Source: Nostoc sp. UHCC 0870
GTDB taxonomy: Bacteria > Cyanobacteriota > Cyanobacteriia > Cyanobacteriales > Nostocaceae
Assembly (NCBI RefSeq): GCF_022063185.1
Contig: NZ_CP091913.1
Span: 512,501 to 576,500 of the forward strand
DNA: 64,000 nt
Direction: 5' to 3'
Part shown: piece after piece, positions 56,047 to 64,000 of the stretch
Position numbering within the stretch: the first letter of the stretch is position 1
How the letters are laid out: each line of letters starts with the position of its first letter
Program-made: the position numbers and the translations under genes
Notes under the pieces: model-generated
The model's database searches: none
What the model was told of the DNA's origin: nothing
The model's input: only the letters and a program-made list of their open reading frames with translations

Positions 56047-57275
56047 CTTAGTTGACAAATAAATAGACAAACCTCTACAAGATATGACAAGCTTAGACAA
56101 GAAAGCAATACAGTGTTGAGGTCGAGCAATGCTTTTATCCATCAAAACAAAGCTAAAACTAAGTCAAAACCAAAAAATCATCATGAGTAAACACGCTGGT
56201 ATTGCGAGGTTTACTTATAATTGGGGTTTAGCTACTTGGAACAACCTTTATAAAGATGGATTAAAGCCTAACAAATATCTCCTAAAAAAGTTCTTTAACA
56301 ACCACGTCAAATCAGAGTTTACCTGGATTAAAGAAAAGGGAATTTGTCAGAAAATAACTCAATATGCCTTTGATAATCTTGGTGATTCTTTCTCTAGATT
56401 CTTTAGTAGAAAAGGTGGATATCCTAACTTTAAAAAGAAAGGGCATCATGATTCTTTTACTATTGATGCTAGCGGTAAACCTATTCCCGTTGGCGGTAAA
56501 TCAATAAAGCTACCTACAATCGGATGGGTAAGAACTTACGAATGTTTGCCGCACACTACCTGTAAATCAATCACAATATCACGCACTGCTGATAGTTGGT
56601 TTATTGCCTTCGCTTACGAGCAGAAACATGAACCAACCGTTAAGCAACACGATGTTGTTGGCGTTGATTTAGGTGTCAAGGAACTGGCAACACTCTCTAC
56701 AGGTGTTGTTTTTCCTAATCCCAAGCATTACAAAACTAATCTAGAAAAACTGAGAAGATTATCTAGAAGGTTTGCCAGAAAAAGCAAAGGGTCTAACAAC
56801 AGACATAAAGCTAAAATTCAACTCGCTAAACATCATTCTAGGGTAGCTAATCTCCGAAAAAATACTCTTCACAAAATCACTACTTTCTTATGCAAAAACC
56901 ACGCAAAAATAGTAGTAGAAGATTTAAATGTTTCGGGGATGTTATCTAACCATAAATTGTCCCAAGTCATTGCTGATTGCGGTTTCCATGAGTTCAAAAG
57001 GCAGTTGGAATATAAAGCTAAAAAGTTTGGTTGTGAAATAATTATTGCAGATCGTTGGTATCCATCGAGTAAAACCTGTTCAAATTGTGGACATATTCAA
57101 GATATGCCCCTTAAAGAAAGAACCTATAACTGTGGTAGTTGTGGTCATTCAATGGACAGGGATTTCAACGCCGCAATAAATTTATCGAGGTTGGCTAAAC
57201 CTTGAAAGCTTACTGAGGGATAACTGCTCCCATGCTCCCAGTGAAGTAAGAAATAAATGTCTAGACTTGTCTAGG
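56047..57275 (+). mobile_element. tnpB-only insertion element
   Basis: An element comprising the tnpB gene plus end sequences. The left end carries iterated GACAA words at 56054, 56066, 56086 and 56096. The right end carries the inverted word TTGTC (57267) within TGTCTAGACTTGTCTAG, preceded by a possible hairpin (CTTACT ... AGTAAG, 57209-57251). No tnpA is present, so it would move only with help in trans. The exact ends are not proven. Confidence 0.6.
56129..57205 (+). CDS. tnpB: TnpB, RNA-guided nuclease (transposon-encoded)
   Basis: A 358-residue TnpB (OrfB, IS200/IS605/IS607 type). The RuvC acidic residues are all present: VGVDLGVKELAT (Asp), IVVEDLNVSGM (Glu) and MDRDFNAAIN (Asp). The zinc ribbon is SKTCSNCGHIQ ... 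YNCGSCGHS. It appears intact and could be active. TnpB uses an RNA made from the element's right end to cut DNA and so helps the transposon persist. The N-terminus MLLSIKTKLKLSQNQKI is typical. Inserted immediately after the MMADHC-like gene. Confidence 0.93.
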   Translation: MLLSIKTKLKLSQNQKIIMSKHAGIARFTYNWGLATWNNLYKDGLKPNKYLLKKFFNNHVKSEFTWIKEKGICQKITQYAFDNLGDSFSRFFSRKGGYPNFKKKGHHDSFTIDASGKPIPVGGKSIKLPTIGWVRTYECLPHTTCKSITISRTADSWFIAFAYEQKHEPTVKQHDVVGVDLGVKELATLSTGVVFPNPKHYKTNLEKLRRLSRRFARKSKGSNNRHKAKIQLAKHHSRVANLRKNTLHKITTFLCKNHAKIVVEDLNVSGMLSNHKLSQVIADCGFHEFKRQLEYKAKKFGCEIIIADRWYPSSKTCSNCGHIQDMPLKERTYNCGSCGHSMDRDFNAAINLSRLAKP

Positions 57276-57332
57276 ATTTATATAGCAGGTAAGCAATCCA
57301 AAATGAACAGCAGAAAAAATCAATCGTTTGAG

Positions 57333-57575
57333 TAGACCTCTTGCAAAAGTCCGAAAATGAGATGTGTCATTCTCAATGAAATGTATAGTCTTTGAGATGT
57401 TTCGCTTCGCTCAACATGACAGCTTCAGCATTTATCCCGCATTTCTCACAAACAGTAGGGGCGGGTTCACAGATATGCTCAAATCATTCACGAATATTTC
57501 GCTTAACCCGCCCCTACGGACTCTGGACTGAGGTTGCAATAATTGGTGAGAAATGCGGGTTATGTAAAAGGTCTA
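57333..57575. mobile_element. MITE copy C, interrupted by a second MITE
   Basis: The left end TAGACCTCTTGCAAAAG and right end GTAAAAGGTCTA match the family. The sequence is split after AGCATTTAT by the insert at 57436-57559. Taking out the insert and one TTAT copy leaves exactly 115 bp, the same as copy B. Confidence 0.9.
57436..57559. mobile_element. Nested MITE (124 bp, TTAT target duplication)
   Basis: Terminal inverted repeats CCCGCATTTCTCAC are perfect over 14 bases. The element is flanked by TTAT at 57432-57435 and 57560-57563, a 4-bp target duplication of the outer MITE. Its centre holds the inverted pair GTAGGGGCGGGTT and AACCCGCCCCTAC. No coding capacity. Confidence 0.9.
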
Positions 57576-57756
57576 GTGAGTAGGTAGGAGAAGAAATCTG
57601 CTCATCATCTTGGATGTAAAATTGAGGAATTTAATTTTGTAATATTCCCATACTAGGAAACAACCCAATTTCATCAAAAGATAATTTGGGATATTATCGC
57701 AGGTCATAAATCTGTATACTGATTGTTATGTAATTTTCTAGTATAGAATCAGAATA

Positions 57757-58788
57757 ATGGCTAAAAATTCTTCAGATATTTCCACTGCTATCAGTTTTAC
57801 AGCCAAGCCAATTTTTGAATTCTACTCTCTTTTTTCAGAAGCAGAAATTTTAGAAATAATTTATGCTTTAGAAGTCAGACAAGAGATTCCCTTAAAATAT
57901 TCTTACAAAGGTAGAGGTGCAAAAATTTGGGATGATTTTTATCTCAAATATATTATTCCCAAATGGTATCGAACGTCAAATGTAGAAATTGACTTGTTAA
58001 AGGATAATTTTGCATATATTAATTCTAATTCCCGAAGTTCTGAGAAAATAAATGTTATAGATGTAGGTTCAGGAAATTCATATCCTGTTAAAAATTTTAT
58101 TTCTAGATTGAATAAATTAAATAGAATTAATAAATATGTTGCCTTAGATGTGAGTGATGAATTATTAAAAGTCTCTAGAAAAAATTTTCAGAAATGGTTT
58201 CCCTTAATTGAGTTTGTCAGTCAAGCAATTGATATAGAAAATAATTGTATTTCCCCAGATTTGATGAATGATAAAACTGAAATTTACACTACAGCCAATG
58301 TAATTTTACACTTAGGCGTGACAATTGGCAATCATCAAAACAGAATAAAAGTCTTCAAGAATTTCAAAGCTAGTATGGGTAAAAATGATTTCTTGGTATT
58401 TACTAACGAAATTGGTTCTAACTCAACATGGGATGAAAAAGCCAGAGGTGGTTGTGGTTATCATGCCAGAGAAATATATGAATGGATTAAAAATAATCTA
58501 GGGATTAGAGATGAAGATTGTGAACTTATAAGAAAGTATGATTTGGCAATAGATAGTGTCGTTGCTAATATGAAATTTTGTCATAATTATACTATTAATT
58601 TTAATTATCAAGGAATAGATAAAAATGTTACCTTCTCTAAAGGTGAAGAAATTACTATTTGGCGACATCATAAGCATGAAATACCTGAACTTTTGCAAGA
58701 AATAGAACAGGCAGGACTACAACTATCCCACTATACTACTAACAAATACTCATCACATATTATGGCGATTTGTCAGGTTGCCAAGTAA
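57757..58788 (+). CDS. EgtD-like SAM-dependent methyltransferase
   Basis: A 343-residue protein of the histidine-specific methyltransferase type (Methyltransf_33/EgtD superfamily). The SAM-binding motif is NVIDVGSGNSYPVKNF, followed by YVALDVSDELL. VILHLGVTIGN and the late EEITIWRHHKHEIPELL match the family's mid and C-terminal landmarks. EgtD trimethylates histidine, the first step to ergothioneine; no other egt gene is near, so the substrate is open. The gene is strikingly AT-rich with A/T-ending codons compared with its neighbours, which hints at horizontal acquisition. ATG 57757. Confidence 0.7.
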   Translation: MAKNSSDISTAISFTAKPIFEFYSLFSEAEILEIIYALEVRQEIPLKYSYKGRGAKIWDDFYLKYIIPKWYRTSNVEIDLLKDNFAYINSNSRSSEKINVIDVGSGNSYPVKNFISRLNKLNRINKYVALDVSDELLKVSRKNFQKWFPLIEFVSQAIDIENNCISPDLMNDKTEIYTTANVILHLGVTIGNHQNRIKVFKNFKASMGKNDFLVFTNEIGSNSTWDEKARGGCGYHAREIYEWIKNNLGIRDEDCELIRKYDLAIDSVVANMKFCHNYTINFNYQGIDKNVTFSKGEEITIWRHHKHEIPELLQEIEQAGLQLSHYTTNKYSSHIMAICQVAK

Positions 58789-58803
58789 TTCACCTGCAAG
58801 TTT

Positions 58804-59868
58804 TCAACTACTTTTAGGTTTACGCATATGCTGGGAATTAATAGGGCCGAGAACTTGATTCAGGTCGCGTAATTGTTCAGCCGTACCCATACAAATTAGC
58901 GTATCTCCCGATATTAAAATTGTGTCGCCGGTTGGACCACCAATAAGATTACCATCGAGACGGCGGATAGCTAACACCAACGCGCCAGTTTGCGATCGCA
59001 GTTTGGCTTTTTGCAAGCTTTGACCGACGAAGGGACAAAAGGCTGGGTCAAGTAAAAATTCTTCCATATAAAGTTGGCGGTCTGCACCCGTGAGAATCCC
59101 ATCCACAAAGTCTAAAACCTGTGGTCTGAGAGCCGCAGCCGCCATCCGCTTTCCACCAGTAATATAGGGTGAAATTACTGCATCCGCACCCCCACGCTGT
59201 AGCTTTTGCAACGCTTCTTCTGTACTAGCTCGTGCGATCGCCCGGATTCCCGGATTCAAAGTCTTAGCAGATAAAACAGTATATAAATTTTCCGCATCAG
59301 AAGGGAGAGCCGCAACTAAACAAATGGCTCGCTCAATCCCCACTTTCAGTAATGTATCATCCAAGGTAGCATCCCCTTGAAATGCAATGTGTCCTTCATT
59401 TTGCGCCCTATCGATAGATTCCTGTTCTGAATCAATCACCACAAATGGGACACCTTCAGAACGAAATTCCTTGGCGATTTGCCGACCTGTCCGACTAAAT
59501 CCACAGATGATGTAATGTTGTGATAGAGATTCCATTAACCGCCTCTGTTGTCCTAGTCGAATGCCTTGTTGAAAGTAGCCTTGAATTACTGCTTCTGTAA
59601 ATCTATTGACAATGTAACCAATATTGACCACACCTAACAAAATCAAGGCAATAGTAAACAACCGTCCTCGGCTACCCAAGGGATTTGTTTCACCATATCC
59701 CACAGTCGCTAAAGTGATAACAGTCATGTAAGCCGCATCTGCCCATGACCAGCCCTCTACGAACTTGTACCATAAAGTGCCAATCAAAAAAACACCGCCG
59801 AGAGCGATCGCCCCGGCCATTAATTCTTTTTGAATTCGTTGGTACTTTTGCTCAAGAGTTGAATACAA
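58804..59868 (-). CDS. Potassium channel protein with RCK (TrkA-N/C) domains
   Basis: A 354-residue MthK/Kch-like channel. Two helices flank the selectivity filter TLATVGYGE: about 18-38 and about 68-90. The RCK-N Rossmann domain begins HYIICGFSRTGRQIAKEF with a modified glycine motif. The RCK-C domain is at about 270-335 (LRSQTGALVLAIRRLDGNLI ... TLICMGT). It would gate K+ flux in response to nucleotide or Ca2+. The gene is convergent with the methyltransferase and divergent from argD. Confidence 0.9.
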   Translation of the reverse strand: MYSTLEQKYQRIQKELMAGAIALGGVFLIGTLWYKFVEGWSWADAAYMTVITLATVGYGETNPLGSRGRLFTIALILLGVVNIGYIVNRFTEAVIQGYFQQGIRLGQQRRLMESLSQHYIICGFSRTGRQIAKEFRSEGVPFVVIDSEQESIDRAQNEGHIAFQGDATLDDTLLKVGIERAICLVAALPSDAENLYTVLSAKTLNPGIRAIARASTEEALQKLQRGGADAVISPYITGGKRMAAAALRPQVLDFVDGILTGADRQLYMEEFLLDPAFCPFVGQSLQKAKLRSQTGALVLAIRRLDGNLIGGPTGDTILISGDTLICMGTAEQLRDLNQVLGPINSQHMRKPKSS

Positions 59869-60017
59869 AGTTATATTTCACCACTACCCATGCTTTGAGG
59901 ATATATAATGTTAGACCCAAGTGAAAGATGAGATGCCGTAAATCCAAAGCAATTTTGTAGATTTTCTAGGAAACTAGTAAGTAAGTATACGATCTAAAAT
60001 TCTTAGGAGGAGAGGTA

Positions 60018-61301
60018 GTGAGCCTACAAACTCTACTTGAGCAAGGCGCAAACCCCCCAGAGTCAGGTTCTGTTGCATCTAACCCCTTTAGTACAGATAG
60101 CTTTGACTCAGCTGTCATGTCTACCTATTCCCGGTTTCCCATTGCCCTAGAACGGGGTGCTGGATGCCGTGTTTGGGATACCCAAGGCAAGGAATATCTA
60201 GATTTTGTCGCTGGAATTGCTACTTGCACTCTAGGACACGCCCACCCAGCAATGGTAGAAGCGGTGACACGCCAAATCCAAAAGCTGCACCATGTTTCTA
60301 ATTTGTACTACATCCCCGAACAAGGGGAATTAGCCGAATGGATTATTCAACATTCCTGCGCCGATCGCGTATTTTTCTGCAACTCTGGCGCGGAAGCCAA
60401 CGAAGCCGCAATTAAGCTGGCGCGTAAATATGCCCATACAGTTCTAGACATTGAAAACCCTATTATCATTACAGCCAACGCCAGTTTCCACGGGCGGACT
60501 TTGGCAACCATTACCGCCACGGGGCAAGCAAAGTATCAAAAATACTTTGATCCCCTAGTACCTGGATTTCATTACGTCCCCTATAACGATATCAGTGCAG
60601 TGGAAACTGCCGTGACTGAGTTGGATGAGGGTGATTATCGCGTTGCAGCCGTTCTCATCGAACCATTGCAAGGGGAAGGTGGTGTACGTCCGGGAGATGT
60701 AGAATACTTCCAAAAACTGCGGCGACTCTGCGATGAAATTGGCATTTTGTTGATGTTCGACGAAGTGCAAGTTGGTATGGGACGCAGTGGTAAACTCTGG
60801 GGTTATGAACATCTCGGTGTTGAACCAGATATTTTCACCAGTGCCAAAGGTTTGGGTGGTGGTATCCCCATTGGGGCGATGATGAGTAAGAAATTCTGCG
60901 ATGTGTTCCAACCAGGGGAACACGCCAGCACCTTTGGGGGTAATCCCTTTGCGTGTGGGGTGGCGTTAAGTGTTTGCCAAACTTTGGAGAAAGAAAATAT
61001 TTTGCAGAACGTGCAAGATAGAGGCGAACAGTTACGGGCTGGATTAAGTGCGATCGCCGCTAAATATCCCCATCATATAACTGAGGTGCGGGGTTGGGGT
61101 TTAATTAACGGTATGGAATTATCAGCAGACATCCCGCTAACTGCGCCGGAAGTCGTCAAAGCTGCCATCAATGAAGGTTTATTACTTGTACCAGCTGGGC
61201 CAAAAGTGGTACGGTTTGTACCGCCGTTAATTGTCACAGAGGCAGAAGTAAATACTGCCTTGCAAATTTTAGAGAAAGCGATCGCAACTGTAACGGCGTA
61301 A
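60018..61301 (+). CDS. argD: ArgD, acetylornithine aminotransferase
   Basis: A 427-residue PLP-dependent class III aminotransferase that converts N-acetylglutamate semialdehyde to N-acetylornithine in arginine synthesis. It has the motifs CNSGAEANEAAIKLAR and LMFDEVQVGMGRSG (PLP-ring Asp), and the PLP lysine in FTSAKGLGGGIPIGAMM. In the cyanophycin-producing Nostocales, arginine supply is important. The start is GTG at 60018 with an excellent AGGAGGAGAGG upstream. Probably a single-gene unit. Confidence 0.92.
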   Translation: MSLQTLLEQGANPPESGSVASNPFSTDSFDSAVMSTYSRFPIALERGAGCRVWDTQGKEYLDFVAGIATCTLGHAHPAMVEAVTRQIQKLHHVSNLYYIPEQGELAEWIIQHSCADRVFFCNSGAEANEAAIKLARKYAHTVLDIENPIIITANASFHGRTLATITATGQAKYQKYFDPLVPGFHYVPYNDISAVETAVTELDEGDYRVAAVLIEPLQGEGGVRPGDVEYFQKLRRLCDEIGILLMFDEVQVGMGRSGKLWGYEHLGVEPDIFTSAKGLGGGIPIGAMMSKKFCDVFQPGEHASTFGGNPFACGVALSVCQTLEKENILQNVQDRGEQLRAGLSAIAAKYPHHITEVRGWGLINGMELSADIPLTAPEVVKAAINEGLLLVPAGPKVVRFVPPLIVTEAEVNTALQILEKAIATVTA

Positions 61302-61323
61302 ATCCATATCCTTCCTCATGTAG

Positions 61324-61343
61324 AGACGCGATCCATCGCGTCT
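61324..61343 (+). terminator. Hairpin after argD
   Basis: AGACGCGAT-CC-ATCGCGTCT followed by TTAAA, 23 bases beyond the argD stop. It is a plausible terminator, though the same GACGCGATCCATCGCGTC palindrome type is dispersed in Nostoc genomes. Confidence 0.55.
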
Positions 61344-61363
61344 TTAAACACCATTTATGATGC

Positions 61364-62068
61364 CTACTTACTGGAGAAATTTTCTACAAAACTTTGATGT
61401 TCTGTACTTGTCAAACCTTGCTGCAAAACTTCTAAGACTTTAGCTAAATTTCCGCTTAATAATGCTGATATATCTAAATATAAACCTGGAAAGACTTGAG
61501 AGCAAATCAGACCATCAGCATTGGGTGCAAGCTGGATATATTCTCCTTCCTGTAACTTGAACCAATCAAATTCACCGTCATAAACTCGCCACACTAAATA
61601 TTCTTGCACCTGATTGCGGCGGTATACTTTTAACTTGTCATGTAAATCCAGAGAAACACTGCTAGCGGCAACTTCCACAATTAACTCTGGCGCACCTTCA
61701 ATATAATCATCATCGCTAATACGTGCTTGTCCTCCATTAGTAATGAGCAAACAAGCATCGGGTTGAGGTTCATTATCTGCATCTAAGCGCACCGTTGCAT
61801 TATCACCCAACTCTACCCCATCTGTAGCCGATTCATATAGGCCCAACCAAGTCATGATATAAGCATGAGGTTTGCCATGACTTCTGAAACGTAACGGAGA
61901 TGCCATATAAACAATTCCTTCAATCAGTTCCGCTTTTTTAACTTCAGGCATAGCATCATAACGACGCTCAAATTCTACACGGGTGAGTTTATCACCGTTT
62001 TCCAAAGGCGGAAGAGTTGAGAGAGGAGTGATAACTGCGCTAGGACGTGTCATCATAGTTTGATCCAC
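61364..62068 (-). CDS. Uma2-family (DUF820) protein
   Basis: A protein of about 230 residues with a complete Uma2 domain: KKAELIEGIVYMASPLRFR, EPQPDACLLITNGGQA, and IEGAPELIVEVAASSVSLDL followed by HDKLKVYRRNQVQEYLVW. The fold is restriction-nuclease-like, and the function is unknown. It has no coiled-coil tail, unlike the one at 42275. The start is GTG at 62068 or ATG at 62056. Convergent with argD. Confidence 0.88.
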   Translation of the reverse strand: MDQTMMTRPSAVITPLSTLPPLENGDKLTRVEFERRYDAMPEVKKAELIEGIVYMASPLRFRSHGKPHAYIMTWLGLYESATDGVELGDNATVRLDADNEPQPDACLLITNGGQARISDDDYIEGAPELIVEVAASSVSLDLHDKLKVYRRNQVQEYLVWRVYDGEFDWFKLQEGEYIQLAPNADGLICSQVFPGLYLDISALLSGNLAKVLEVLQQGLTSTEHQSFVENFSSK

Positions 62069-62093
62069 AGCAATTTAACTATTAATATCATTG

Positions 62094-62520
62094 TCAAGTG
62101 AAGTACCCACAGACTCCGCTTGCGCTACGTCTGGGGCTTCGCGTCTCATTCGCCGTTGCCTCCTTGTACAAGTACAGATTGGTCTTACACAGCGTCTCTC
62201 GGTTTACACCGTTTATCTCCTCAAGGGATAACCCGCGCAGCCATCCCACTTCCTGGGACAGTTTGATTACTTTTCGTCCTACTCGCCTTGGATTTACGAC
62301 AATGGTCAACCAGCTAGGTTTTCAGATTCCCCGATCTACCGATTTATCTGCGGCAAGGTTCGTACACCTACTTTGAAGTTAGCCTCTCTGTTCAATACGG
62401 TCGGGTGGGTCAACAACCATGAGTATTTTCCCACATTCTCGTTGTGTAATCAAGACCCGCCCTTGCTTTCATCCCCCAGTTACGAAGACTCCACTGGGGG
62501 ACTTCCCACAAGGATTGTTA
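62094..62520 (-). other. Structured, GC-richer non-coding stretch
   Basis: About 430 bases that look neither like usual AT-rich spacer nor like a gene. Open frames on both strands lack family features. The minus strand starts with a strong hairpin (GTCCCCCAGTGGAG / CTGGGGGATG, about 62482-62512). It continues with short inverted units such as GACCCACCCGACC and CCAGACGTAGCGCAAGC. It may be a structured RNA, a group II intron fragment or the guide-RNA end of a lost tnpB element. None could be confirmed. Confidence 0.4.
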
Positions 62521-62612
62521 AAAAATAAACAGGACACCGGCAACAGACAACAAAAATATTTATCTTTCACCTGTCACCTGTCACCTGTCCCCAGTCCCCT
62601 ATCCCCTATCCC

Positions 62613-63272
62613 CTAAACTACCGGATGCTGCCCATAATAAGGTAAAGCCTCCGACCAATGAGGACGCTTACCCAATTGCCAATCAAAATAAGCTAGTTCT
62701 AAAATACTAGTTACAGTTGCGGCTAATCCAGATTTGGCAACAATTAACTGATAGTCAGTTTTCCAGTTAGCCAGGGTTTCTTGCCATGCTTCTGGGGTAA
62801 AAACAGTGTCAGCCAATAAAGTGATTAAGCCAGAATTATCGGGAGAAGGTTGATAAATCGCACCAAAAACCTGTCCTCGTTGCGCTGGCATTTCCACTGC
62901 GATCGCTGTAGCCTCCTGATTTTTGCTAGCATAAGACCAAGCAACTGCCGCTAAGGTAGAAATTCCCAACACAGGAATATCTAATTGTTGTCCTAAAGTC
63001 CGAGCCAAAACAACACCAATACGCGTTCCTGTAAAACCTCCAGGGCCTTGAGCAACTGCCAGAAACCCTAAGTCTGTCCAAGTTTTTGGTTTTATAAATT
63101 CGATTAAATATTGATGTACGTAACTCGATAAGTCCCGTCCTAATTCCCAAACCTGAGAACGAGTGTCCCCAGCAAAATTACTAATTGCTAAACCCAGTTC
63201 GGGAGTAGTGGTATGCAATGATAAAGCGTATTTTGTGGGTGTGAGGTATTCTAGTTGTATAGTCAAAGTCAA
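62613..63272 (-). CDS. tsaB: TsaB, tRNA t6A synthesis factor
   Basis: A 219-residue ASKHA-fold protein, the TsaB partner of TsaD in making N6-threonylcarbamoyladenosine at tRNA position 37. It has ALSLHTTTPELGLAI at the start and GPGGFTGTRIGVVLARTLGQ, the strongly conserved TsaB motif, then PVLGISTLAAVAWSY. TsaB lacks the metal-binding histidines of TsaD, as seen here. No ATG is available; TTG at 63272 or 63266 is used. CACCTGT-type STRRs lie directly after the stop. Confidence 0.9.
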   Translation of the reverse strand: MTLTIQLEYLTPTKYALSLHTTTPELGLAISNFAGDTRSQVWELGRDLSSYVHQYLIEFIKPKTWTDLGFLAVAQGPGGFTGTRIGVVLARTLGQQLDIPVLGISTLAAVAWSYASKNQEATAIAVEMPAQRGQVFGAIYQPSPDNSGLITLLADTVFTPEAWQETLANWKTDYQLIVAKSGLAATVTSILELAYFDWQLGKRPHWSEALPYYGQHPVV

Positions 63273-63728
63273 TTAAAATATTGATGTTCTAAAAATAATA
63301 TAGGAATCCTCTGTGATTTTTGAAAAAATTTAGGATACCTCCTATCACTTTTTATTGTTTCCCTGTTTTCTTGCGGATAATAATAGTCGGATACAATTCC
63401 ATTCATTGGTGGGTTGGGTTCTTGCACCTCACTCAACCAAGAAACGCTACAAGTAGGGTGCGTTCGAGGTAGCACCTCATTTCTGGTAGCATTGCGGATC
63501 AAAGAAAAGCGATCGCCATGACTATCTACTTAAGGCACTGGATACAAGCAAAAAAAAATTGTGTAATTAATTCTGTCTCAGTAGTTAAATTATCTTTGAG
63601 AAACATTACAATTTCACTTAAATTTGCAATAGATTTATCAAGATTAAAGAAAGTTTAAACAAAAACCAAAAGATAGTCATCCACAACCTCAAATCTAAAA
63701 CTTGCAATTGGCTACTCCACCGATTCAA
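63273..63728. other. Intergenic region upstream of tsaB
   Basis: No supported gene. It holds a palindromic stretch typical of Nostoc spacers (GGTTGGGTTCTTGCACCTCA ... CTCAACC, 63410-63440) and then AT-rich sequence up to MITE copy D. Confidence 0.45.
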
Positions 63729-63803
63729 TAGACCTCTTACATAAATACTTAAGCTGTCATGTTGAGCGAAACATCTCATTTTCGGACTTTTGCAAGAGGT
63801 CTA
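63729..63803. mobile_element. MITE copy D (short form, 75 bp, inverted)
   Basis: Termini TAGACCTCTTACATAAATA and CTTTTGCAAGAGGTCTA, with TA at each edge. It is the reverse orientation of copy A and lacks 5 internal bases (a repeated CTTCG-type word). It lies about 105 bases before the response-regulator gene. Confidence 0.88.
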
Positions 63804-63907
63804 ATGATTCACAGTTTTGCTAAATTTTGCAATGCAAGGCCAGCAAATTGTAGATTTTCTAACCATTTTTAAACATTTTTTAAAAAAATCAAAAAAACAC
63901 AAATTAC

Positions 63908-64000
63908 ATGAATATTGATTCACTTGAACAAGGTGTCATCCTTGTCGTCGATGACACTCCCATAAATTTAGAAATGCTTTTTGATTTTTTAGCTAATACT
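63908..64000 (+). CDS. Response-regulator receiver domain protein (3' end outside window)
   Basis: The first 31 residues, MNIDSLEQGVILVVDDTPIN and onwards, are the start of a receiver domain. The acidic pair VVDD forms the Mg2+ site, and NLEMLFDFLANT is the first helix. The rest lies beyond the window, so the output domain is unknown; in this genus such N-termini often belong to hybrid kinases or cyclases. Confidence 0.8.
   Translation, partial: MNIDSLEQGVILVVDDTPINLEMLFDFLANT

Noticed and set aside
57392..57583. 63-codon frame in the nested MITEs
   Set aside because: It runs across the boundary of two mobile repeats, so it is not a real gene.
62098..62376. 92-codon plus-strand frame between Uma2 and tsaB
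   Set aside because: Composition and palindromes suggest structured non-coding DNA; no domain recognised on either strand.
63269..63502. 77-codon frame overlapping the tsaB start
   Set aside because: It includes a dispersed palindrome and conflicts with the well-supported tsaB.

Overview
The window looks like chromosome of a filamentous, heterocyst-forming cyanobacterium of the Anabaena/Nostoc/Trichormus group. The signs are frequent GCGATCGC (HIP1) octamers, many short tandem repeats (STRRs) between genes, a bidirectional Hox NiFe-hydrogenase operon, beta-carboxysome shell genes, high-light-inducible proteins, a HetZ-related protein and a DevBCA-type exporter. The species is inferred from gene content, not proven. 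No rRNA, tRNA or CRISPR array was recognised.

Layout. 0-3 kb: the 3' end of hoxY, a CBS-CP12 fusion gene and hoxH, with STRRs between them. 3-10 kb: a secreted phospholipase A2-like protein, a PEP-CTERM gene remnant beside a small transposon-like repeat, a TPR protein, a DUF711 protein, a 2-oxoglutarate dioxygenase, sfsA, gluconokinase and twin hli genes. 10.8-17.4 kb: a large repeat protein anchored in the membrane at both ends, xisH-xisI, and a hybrid histidine kinase. 17.4-24 kb: a decayed tnpB, a ParA/coiled-coil pair that resembles type 2 McdA-McdB (carboxysome positioning), a large membrane protein, an alpha/beta hydrolase, and ccmK3-ccmK4. 24.6-30.3 kb: a HetZ-related protein, an ATPase-less PilB/GspE-type protein, a CRP-family regulator and an M61 peptidase.

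30.4-36.4 kb is a phosphate-uptake locus: a divergent PstB paralogue whose Q-loop glutamine is replaced by serine, then pstS, pstC, pstA and pstB behind a four-unit Pho-box-like array. 36.7-46.4 kb: ubiD, DUF4058, a short-chain dehydrogenase, an NTF2-like secreted protein, murG, a Uma2 protein and two tandem type II NADH dehydrogenases. 46.9-51.1 kb: TetR with a DevBCA-type exporter. 51.2-54.1 kb: a PstS-like lipoprotein next to a membrane histidine kinase, probably a ligand-sensing pair. 54.2-64 kb: ExbB-like protein, a small conserved-looking protein, an MMADHC-like protein, an intact tnpB-only element, an EgtD-like methyltransferase, a TrkA/RCK potassium channel, argD, a Uma2 protein, a structured non-coding stretch, tsaB, and the start of a response-regulator gene.

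The most informative non-gene signal is a MITE family: four copies with TAGACCTCTTGCA-type termini and TA at each end. One copy is interrupted by a second, unrelated MITE with a TTAT target duplication. Removing that insert restores exactly the 115-bp length of another copy. Other signals are composite STRR-flanked repeats, several dispersed palindromes, and a three-copy repeat, two copies of which flank the odd pstB paralogue.
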